Shown one piece after another: positions 56,801-64,000 of a DNA stretch of 64,000 bases. Within the stretch, counting starts at the first letter, position 1; every line of letters starts with the position of its first letter. Origin of the DNA: Escallonia rubra (lineage: Eukaryota; Streptophyta; Magnoliopsida; Escalloniales; Escalloniaceae). Location of the stretch: assembly GCA_033065855.1 (NCBI GenBank), contig JAVXUO010001489.1, positions 186,001 through 250,000 on the forward strand, given 5' to 3'. A program made the translations under genes and the position numbers. The notes beneath the pieces are model-generated. The model did no database searches. It had not been told where the DNA came from and saw only the letters and a program-made list of their open reading frames with translations.

Positions 56801-59800
56801 TAACAGTGAGCTTAAGTCATTTAATACCTGGTAGTTTTTGGTGGAGCTAAATGTTAAATTGTGAAGGACTGAAAGTCGCCTTTTCTCTAATAGTATGTCA
56901 CACGTATGTCGATTGCACCCCTTACACGGCAATTTGAAATAAAGTTCTATGTTATTCTTTTCAATATGATGCTTTGCTGCCAGCATTTGCACCCATGAAG
57001 TGTCTAACTTGAATTTTGCATGTAAAACTGGCAATATCATGTTGGTTTTGAATGTTTGAAGACGTGACGTGTCAGAGGTGATCAAAACATTTTCTTGGGT
57101 TCGTCTCATCTGACAAAGTGTTGAGACGTAATATGTTTCTGCTGGCATATCATGTCTCACTAATAATGGCGGTTATAATTTAAATGCATGTAGATGGTGA
57201 CATTGAATGTCTCAATATTTTCGTTAGGGCTATAAGTGAATATGGGTAGTAAATTGCTTCTGTCCTCAGTTTTGCTATCCTTGAATTTTTGGAGGGATGA
57301 CTGAAGCCTGAAACTGGTTGCATACAAGTTGCTGTGCAGCTCTCTTTTTCGGAGTTTAATGTCATTTGATGCATTTGTGGGACTGCTGACTTTGTTATTA
57401 CAGATAATGGGAGATAGGAGTTAGCGGGTCTCAGCATGATAGGAGTCATTAATCATCGGATGGGATGATCATCTTATTTGCTGAGAAACTATGAGGCCAG
57501 CAATGCAGTTTATGTAAACTGTTTAGGAACCACTTAAAGTTGTATAGTAACTTTGCTGTTTTAAATGTATTATGGATCTTGATCTTTGTCACAGTAATAA
57601 TTATTCTTCTTTCAAAAGAGGCGTTAAGTAGTCGTACATGCTTTGTTTTTATCATTTCCCAATTTCCTCGGGAACTACATTGATTGGTGGGATTGATCAT
57701 TTTTTTATGTTATATTTTGCCATTACTGTTCCAAACTTGTGCACTTCGTTGGTAATGGTGAGAAACAAAATCCTCTCTTCTATTTCCTTTCTTTTTTCTT
57801 CCTTCACCAAGGTACCCGACTGACCGTCCATCAGCACGGTTCTAATACAGTTACCAACAGATACACTGCCGATTTTGTTAGTTGTGGGTCACGCAGCTGA
57901 CATATGCGAGTAAAGACACACCTATTTCATGTGAATAATTGTGATTGAAAACTTCGCAATGTGAGTTCTACATCTGAGTATTCTAAAAACATAGATCTTT
58001 CACGATATTGAGCAAGAATTCTGTAGTTGCCTTGCAAGTTATTTTTCTAATGCAAGTTTAACAAATTAAAGGTCTCTGAAAATCCAGGAACACGAAAGCA
58101 ATACTACATTTGGGGTAGGCACATCTTTACTGATACTGAATGGTGTATACTTACCAATCTATTACGAGGCAGGAAAGTAACCCATTTGAGCTTGTATATT
58201 ATTCCCTCTAGTACTTAGACTGCACGTGTATCAGGTGCCTATGAATCTCCATAAATTGCGTATCTTTGTTGAGTGGAAAAGAGAATGAACTGTCTAGCTG
58301 TATGAAAGATCGGTTATCGTGGTAAAATTGTGGCCAAGGGGACTGAAAGTTAGAAGGTGGAACTCAGCAAAATAGTAAGTTACCCTTATCTGCTGAGAAC
58401 TTACATCTGTACACGCACATCTGCAAGGAAATTTGTAGAGCAACAGGCAAGGATTAGTACTTCTTCAAAAAGAAATAACCCATTCTAAATTTCGCTAAAT
58501 GATTTCCTTGGAGATATATTTTACCCAGGGAAATGATTTCTGGAAGCAGGCTATTTTAAGTCGTGATGCCACGTGTTAGCTTGAAATGCTGTTCTTGTAG
58601 TTATTTTTACTTTTCTTTCGAGCATCTTACGTTCAATCAAGTTAAGTTAGGGAATTGGCTGTGGAAGACTATGATAGAGTCTGATTACTGAGGGTGGTGG
58701 AGCTAGTGTCCTAAGGAGGTGGAAATTCCCTATGGCTTTAGTGTGTTAGAGTGGGGAAACTTTGGCAATCATCCTAAATATGAGGTCGGGGCAGAGAAAT
58801 ATTTGGATTTTGGCTTGAGATTCTTTTTAATCCATTGACAATGGGTTGGTTTGGAGCCAATTATTTTGAACGCTGTAACTTAGTTTGAAATATAATATGC
58901 TATGGAATTGAGAATGAGAGGGTGGGGCTGAAGGAATGGATCCTTTGTCATCAATTCCTATTATGGCAAGTGTGCGACTTTTGGAGTTCATTTAGAGAAG
59001 TTAGGGTTGTAGGAAGAATTCTTTTTCTTAAGAAGCCATCTTTGTCATTCGATAATTTGAAGAAGAACGAGGACCAAATATCTGCTCATTGCACAGTGGT
59101 TCAAAATTTCAAAAGTTGTTTCTGGTTCCTTTTTATTGAGAGTTGAAGAAACATCTTTTTTCGTTATTATTGCATGAAAGAAGCAGGAGAGATTATAAAG
59201 ATATGGAGCAATTTTTTGATGTTGGAAGTAACACTACTGACGTGTTTTTGTTTTATAGTTTTCTTTGACTGTATATCTTATAAGGACTAGGTCTTGTTTT
59301 TCTGTAACTTTTTGGAGGATACACTTGTAGATATATATAATGGCTTCCATGTGCACCTCATTTGTATTGGTTTTGCGTCCTTTTGAAACTGCAATTTTCT
59401 ACTAATGAAACAGGAAAGGTCACTCTTATAGAACTTTGTCACATTCTGAGATCTGTTCAGTCTCGACATGATAATTGTGTGTGTCACAGACACTTGAGAA
59501 TTGTGTATCATTTTACACTTGTAAACTTTGGTTTGGTTGTTTGAGCACAAAACGTAATGATAATCCATGCATTTGAAGATATCAGGTTATGTGCACTAGC
59601 AAAGTTGGGTTCATTGGGTGAGAGTATATGGGTGACTTTGATCCATATTGGAACAAAGAAATGCATTTTTTGTGCCTGCGATTTCTTTTGATGATATTCT
59701 TGATGCTCCTCTTGGAGTAGTAGGTTTGTTGGGACCAGATCCTGTTGATGCTTAATATTTCAAGTTTCTTTGCATAATGTGTGGCGAAAGGCTGGCAGAC

Positions 59801-62800
59801 TAGATTTGAGCCAAAGAAGAAGTCTTTCTGACTTCCCAAACTTTTTGTCCTTCCAGTGTCGAGTGTTTTTATCTGTAGGCAAAGGCATATGCAGGTTGGT
59901 GCCCACAACAAGATTAGGCAAATCTGATATTATTGCTTCAGTTTTTGGGCATTTTCCTGCTTAACTTTTACAATGAGCTTTGGTGGTTGATCCATTTGTT
60001 TTACGGCATTGAAATCCTTGTCAACATACGTGATCTTGGGATGAGTTAACCAGAGTATCCCTGTTAGTGGAGTGGAAAACTGATAATTTACAAATGATGG
60101 CAACCAGTCTACAGCATGAAGATCTTGAAGTGTAACCTTCTAAAATCTTTTTGCAATACAAAAAGTACCTTTAGTAGATTGGAAGTAAGTGTCATTCTGG
60201 AAAAGTTGTGTGCGTCCGGAGGTTCAGCAGGTAATCCTAAGCACATAACTCCAAGCTCCTTTTTGGTGATTTATCTGAGTTATTTTGCCGAAGGTGTTCA
60301 TTCTTTCCGCTTCGTGGATGGTGGTTGATGTGCACATGCAGCCCCAACGTCATATTTGTTTGGGGAAAGAGAAGGCCGGAGTTGGAGGGGGATGGGGTGG
60401 GGGGTCTTTGCTTGGAGCTATGTCAAAATTGAAGGGAAGTTGGATTAGAATAAAGGGGTTTTGCATGCGTAAAAGGGATGGTAATCCAGTTGACAATATT
60501 ACTTCTGCACCCTGAAGTCTCTAGGAACATGTGGTGTTTCTTGTTAGTCTTTTGGTATTGGATGCAAAGATCAGTTGGAGGGATGTAGTGCTAGACTTTG
60601 GAAGAGATGGGTTGTCCTCTTTATGTAGGATGTGGGCTCCGTAACTCTGTAAAGTTGCAAAGAAACTTCGTCATGTTGCAGGGGTGTTTATGGGGGTAGA
60701 CAGGTAGCGGTAGACCTAGGATAACTTGGAGACAGGTAGTGAGAAAGGACTTGATTGCTAGGAATTTATCTGGGAACATTTGTGGATTTATGTAGCCAAC
60801 CCCAACTAGTTTGGGACAAAGGCGTAGATGATGATGATGCAGGGGTGCAGGTATTTAGTTATCTACCTCTGGGCAGGTGGTTTATTACGGTAAATTTGCT
60901 TACACTTGCTCTTGTTGGGCTCTTTCGAGGAAGTTATTACATATGAACAAATCATTTGGGGGTTCTAGCCCGCAATTGCTAGAATTGTTTGTAAATGTTG
61001 GTTTCCTTTCTACTGTGATCACAGTACGCAACGGTCTAGGCAATTCATGTGCTCCGTGTCGATAAGCTGGTATTTGTGGTGGTGGCGGTTGCTGAGGTGA
61101 TAATGATGTTGAGTTTGGTGGCATATCATAGTGAAAGATGGCATTAGGATGTTGCCATATGTTCGGTCGGTAGTGCATCACACACAAGTATATGGTGATT
61201 TTGGTACTTGCATGTGTCATTGCATGGCGCGCCTCTTGGTTCTTAGCTTCCTGCAATTCAGTTGCAGCTTCAAGCCTTCAACTTCTGTTAATATTTTTCA
61301 CTAATCTAAAGGAAAAGGTATCTATGAAGAGAACAGTCTTCTCAAGATGTAACGACCCAGCTCAATGCCCCTCCACAGGGTAGTGCCTCCCTCAACAGGG
61401 CTAGCCCGTGGGTAGTTATGATTCTTTTAAGGCTAATCTAAAATACTTGAATATCAGATCATAGTTGGTAAATTGCCTCTCAGTATTAGTCGCTGGAAGA
61501 CACTACTTCACACCTTTTTTTCTTTTTGTCCCTGTCCCTACTCCTTAATCGCAAAAAATAAGACCATGGGTGCTGCCTACCACCATGGCCAAATGTGGAT
61601 TGAGAGCATACACTGTGGAGCACGTCTTCCTAGATTTGAGATGACTTGGCACATACCACCATTACTTTTGGCTCTTTACATTTAATCTTGTAAGCCAAGG
61701 TGCCTCACAGAATTTCCATGCTTATCAAGTACACACGCATGGAGAGCAGATTTTTGTATGTATTTATATCACCATACATATGCACAAACACATTTACACA
61801 GGCACGTGTACAATTAACTTGTGCCCTCGATGTATAATACTTAGCAAAAAAAGCCGAAGTTGATGTAATAACTCTGTGCTGGTGGAATGATACACCTTTA
61901 CACAGTACACATGTATAGATGACATTTAAAGGCCCAAGAACTCATGTGTCAACAACCCTGATTTATTTACAAATTTGCGAAGGTTTTATAGGGTTTCTTT
62001 GAGATCTTTAACCGGTTCTAGAGGTAGGAGATGACATTAGCTAGGGTTCTAGTGCATTAGCGATGAGGTACAGGTAGTGAAAATTCAGCGCTTTGCAACT
62101 AAGTTTCTTTTGCTGCTGCAGCTCTGTTAGTGCTTTTAATGCAATTAAGAAGTTTGATGCAATTGAGTAGCAAATGCTTTGTTTAGTCTAAATCCATCTT
62201 GTTGCATATAGAAGAAGTGTTAATGTATGGTCAGTCTTTAACTCTCTATGCATTTTTTTTTGCAGTCTTGCAGCCATAGCAAGAAAGAGGCCGGTCCACT
62301 ATAGTTCTGTTCTTTCTGTGTTGCTTGAGTTTGATTCGAACTTAGAGGCCAAAGGAGGCCATACTACCAGTATCCTGTATTCATTAAGAACGGCTTTTTT
62401 AGGATTCCTGAGGTGTACATATCCAGCCATCTTAGAGGTATTTCTCTTATAATAGGCATTGGTAATTTTCAGAATATGTTTCTAGTTGGCTGCAACACTT
62501 TTGCATGTAATGTCATTTCTTTTTCATTTCTCTTACTGCCGCAACTATTGCCTTCATCATAGGAGTCCAAACAATCCCTACTGTCTTAAGTTTTTCTCAT
62601 GTTGGTGCCACTTCTTTTGTGTTTTACAAATTCGCTCGTCCTTTCAGCAAAAGGCAATCCCAATAGTGGAGATCCTTTCCTCGCTGTAACTTTAGGAGTT
62701 AGGTTCTACCTTGTGCATTTGAGGATAAGCAGAAAATATATAGGGAACATACTCTGCATATTCTTGTAGGGTTTCCGTATATGGGATAATTCGGAAGAAG

Positions 62801-64000
62801 TTCAAGTGGGCCCTATCTCTAAGCATCAGATCATTTGGTTTTTCTTGTACTAGAATTAAGGACTTCTAGTATTACAAGTTTCCTTTGCATGAGAAAATAT
62901 TCTCAGGGTGAACTATTTGTTTTTTCTTATACGCAATGTTAGAAGGACATTGAATGGATGGGAAAAAGGGTGAAAATGTTGTGACGGGATCTGTATGGTG
63001 CCTTGTTTAATTGATTGAAATAACTCTAATTGAAAATGCCCATTAGGTCAAATAAGAAAAGTCTTCAGTAATTCTGATTTGTGCTTGTTGCAATATACCT
63101 CATGTTAGCTATTTCATTCGTGATCGTCAAGAGAGAGGTTGCTAAGCCCATGAGTTGTATCTACTCAAAGCTTTACGCTTGTCCACCGTATGTGAAACAA
63201 TCTCGCCTGATTAGTGCTTTTTCTTTTTTGTTCAGTCCAGAGAGAAGTTGCTCAGGGCGCTGCGGGTAATGAATGCTGGTGATGCGGCTGATCAAGTTCT
63301 ACGACAAGTTGATAAAGTGTTGAAAAATAATGAACGTGCATCTCGTGACAATCGGTCGAACAAGGTAGTTTGAAGCTGAGTCCCCTCCTAATTTTTGTTT
63401 TATTTTGTTTTTTTCTCTCTATCACTTTTTGGTAATCCAAATATTTGTTTTTCAGGAAGAGCAGCCATCAAATCCTCTGAATTTTCCGGGGGATCTAACA
63501 AAGAAAAGGCCTCTGGATTATGAAGAGCCAACTTTTAGTCACGACGTAGCTTCCAAGAGGCTTCGATATGGTCCTAACAGCTATGCAACTGGACAGGATA
63601 ACTCTGTTAATGGAGTCTCACCTAAGGTTCCCTTGTTGAACGGTGACCTGACTCCTGTTGAGCAAATGATTGCCATGATTGGTGCTTTGATTGCCGAAGG
63701 AGAACGAGGTGCCGAATCACTTGAAATACTAATATCTCAAATCCATCCCGATCTGTTGGCGGATATTGTTATAACCAATATGAAGCACTTGCCTAATGAT
63801 CCCCCACCTGTAATGTCTGTAACTCAAAAGATTGCTTCTTCAAGTAATTCATCCCAGTTTGTGGCACCGATTGATGTTAGTATTTCTCCGCCGAACCATG
63901 TTATCAACCCACAAGTACCTTTGTCTGCATCTAATGCAATCAGCACGTCGTTGTCTGACTTGTCCACTTCCACCGTTTCCCCTGCAGATTCCAAACGTGA
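50876..64000 (+). CDS. ESP4: Symplekin / ESP4 homologue, 5' part (8 exons seen, runs off the window)
   Basis: Symplekin is a scaffold of the nuclear mRNA 3'-end processing machinery, joining CPSF and CstF factors; Arabidopsis ESP4 is needed for correct polyadenylation. Exons: 50876-51078, 52772-52931, 55421-55513, 56346-56442, 56521-56692, 62266-62437, 63236-63364 and 63456 to beyond 64000; 523 codons are present. All junctions are GT-AG and in frame. The N-terminal HEAT-like region reads AVKLSSLKQAKDILL, then RWLEELWTWMVKFKD, SWLVGGHPILDPLALMSEAN, LAAIARKRPVHYSSVLSVLL and LRTAFLGFLRCTYP. Exon 8 starts the more variable middle region with a basic TKKRPLDYEEP segment. The C-terminal symplekin domain lies outside the window. 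Introns 2 and 5 are long (2.5 and 5.6 kb) and hold transposon remains. Confidence 0.95.
53188..53228. repeat. 18-bp perfect hairpin in symplekin intron 2
   Basis: Arms ATTCACTAGTTATTGTTT and its exact reverse complement are separated by a 5-base loop, TGTAG. Confidence 0.93.
53462..53605 (-). mobile_element. LTR-like fragment in symplekin intron 2
   Basis: On the minus strand this starts TGTGATATCCCAAAGATCCC, a common start of plant LTRs, and includes CCACAGGGCAATGGC-like words on the plus strand that also appear in altered form near 61370. No second LTR or coding domain was found, so it is at most a degraded solo LTR. Confidence 0.4.
54103..55358. mobile_element. TIR element in symplekin intron 2
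   Basis: The left end TAAATACACTTTAGTACCTC and the right end, inverted as TAAATACACTTTAGTGCCTC, are near-identical inverted termini about 1.25 kb apart. Their length and the GC-rich inner part suggest a Mutator-like element, but a 9-bp duplication is not evident. The interior (54490-54720) is a strongly C/A-rich, G-poor stretch with CCCCCA repeats (about 54541-54570); the histidine/proline-rich frames across it are artefacts. Confidence 0.7.
56693..60686 (+). other. Symplekin intron 5, left part
   Basis: Intron sequence without recognisable genes. Short open frames in both directions have no motif or splice logic and match nothing familiar. Confidence 0.6.
60687..60837 (+). mobile_element. 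5'-truncated RTE-type LINE in symplekin intron 5
   Basis: A 151-bp insert. Its first part translates as GRPRITWRQVVRKDLIARNL, like the C-terminal end of RTE-clade reverse transcriptases, and it continues through AACCCCAACTAGTTTGGGAC, the well-known conserved 3' region, to a (GAT)n tail. The 10-bp duplication TGCAGGGGTG flanks it at 60677-60686 and 60838-60847. Severe 5' truncation is normal for LINEs. Confidence 0.88.
60848..62265 (+). other. Symplekin intron 5, right part
   Basis: No gene seen. At 61348 a stretch starting TGTAACGACCCAGCTCAATG looks like the 5' end of a plant LTR and shares altered words with the intron 2 fragment at 53462-53605, but no partner LTR was found. Confidence 0.5.

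Noticed and set aside
1-64000. CRISPR arrays, operons, phage or endogenous viral genes
   Set aside because: The direct repeats seen are minisatellites, microsatellites or transposon parts; no spacer-repeat pattern, bacterial gene set or viral domain was found.

Overview
The window is nuclear DNA from a flowering plant, most likely a eudicot. It has spliced genes with GT-AG introns, chloroplast-targeted proteins, a CC-NB-LRR resistance gene, and long AT-rich intergenic DNA full of DNA transposons. The species cannot be named from the sequence. Nothing bacterial, viral or CRISPR-like was seen. All splice models were built by eye from reading frame, GT-AG borders and family knowledge.

Six protein-coding genes can be supported. 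On the minus strand: HEMA, glutamyl-tRNA reductase (3136 to 645), and UFC1, the E2 of the UFM1 pathway (44317 to 42736). On the plus strand: a thylakoid-type FKBP (5843-8256), ATP-dependent PEP carboxykinase (19506-25257, 12 exons), a single-exon CC-NB-LRR gene (36783-40346), and the 5' part of a symplekin/ESP4 gene (50876 to beyond 64000). They do not form an operon or an evident pathway. HEMA and the FKBP are both plastid proteins but sit on opposite strands. A broken HEMA fragment lies at the left edge, and a decayed hAT transposase gene lies at 47.1-48.9 kb.

Layout: 0-3.5 kb HEMA and its pseudogene fragment; 3.8-10.1 kb the FKBP gene, bracketed by two direct copies of a ~1.5 kb block; 10-19.5 kb gene-poor DNA with a SINE, a MITE and a Helitron-like pair; 19.5-25.5 kb PEPCK; 27.5-35.4 kb a cluster of nested hAT and Mutator-type elements plus a triplicated repeat; 36.8-40.3 kb the NLR; 42-44.9 kb UFC1 between two MITEs; 46.4-50.5 kb a once-autonomous hAT element carrying a nested insertion; 50.9-64 kb symplekin with two long TE-bearing introns.

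The most informative observations are mobile elements with readable target-site duplications (TSDs): a 300-bp TRIM retrotransposon in PEPCK intron 4 (5-bp TSD), a 971-bp hAT in FKBP intron 1 (perfect 8-bp TSD), two long-TIR Mutator-type elements inside a hAT, a 5'-truncated RTE LINE in the symplekin intron (10-bp TSD), and one Harbinger-type MITE family present twice. The protein-level oddity with most possible functional weight is the NLR MHD motif, which reads MHA. A PEPCK intron that is a multiple of three, free of stops and splits the P-loop is also notable. No wholly new system was recognised.
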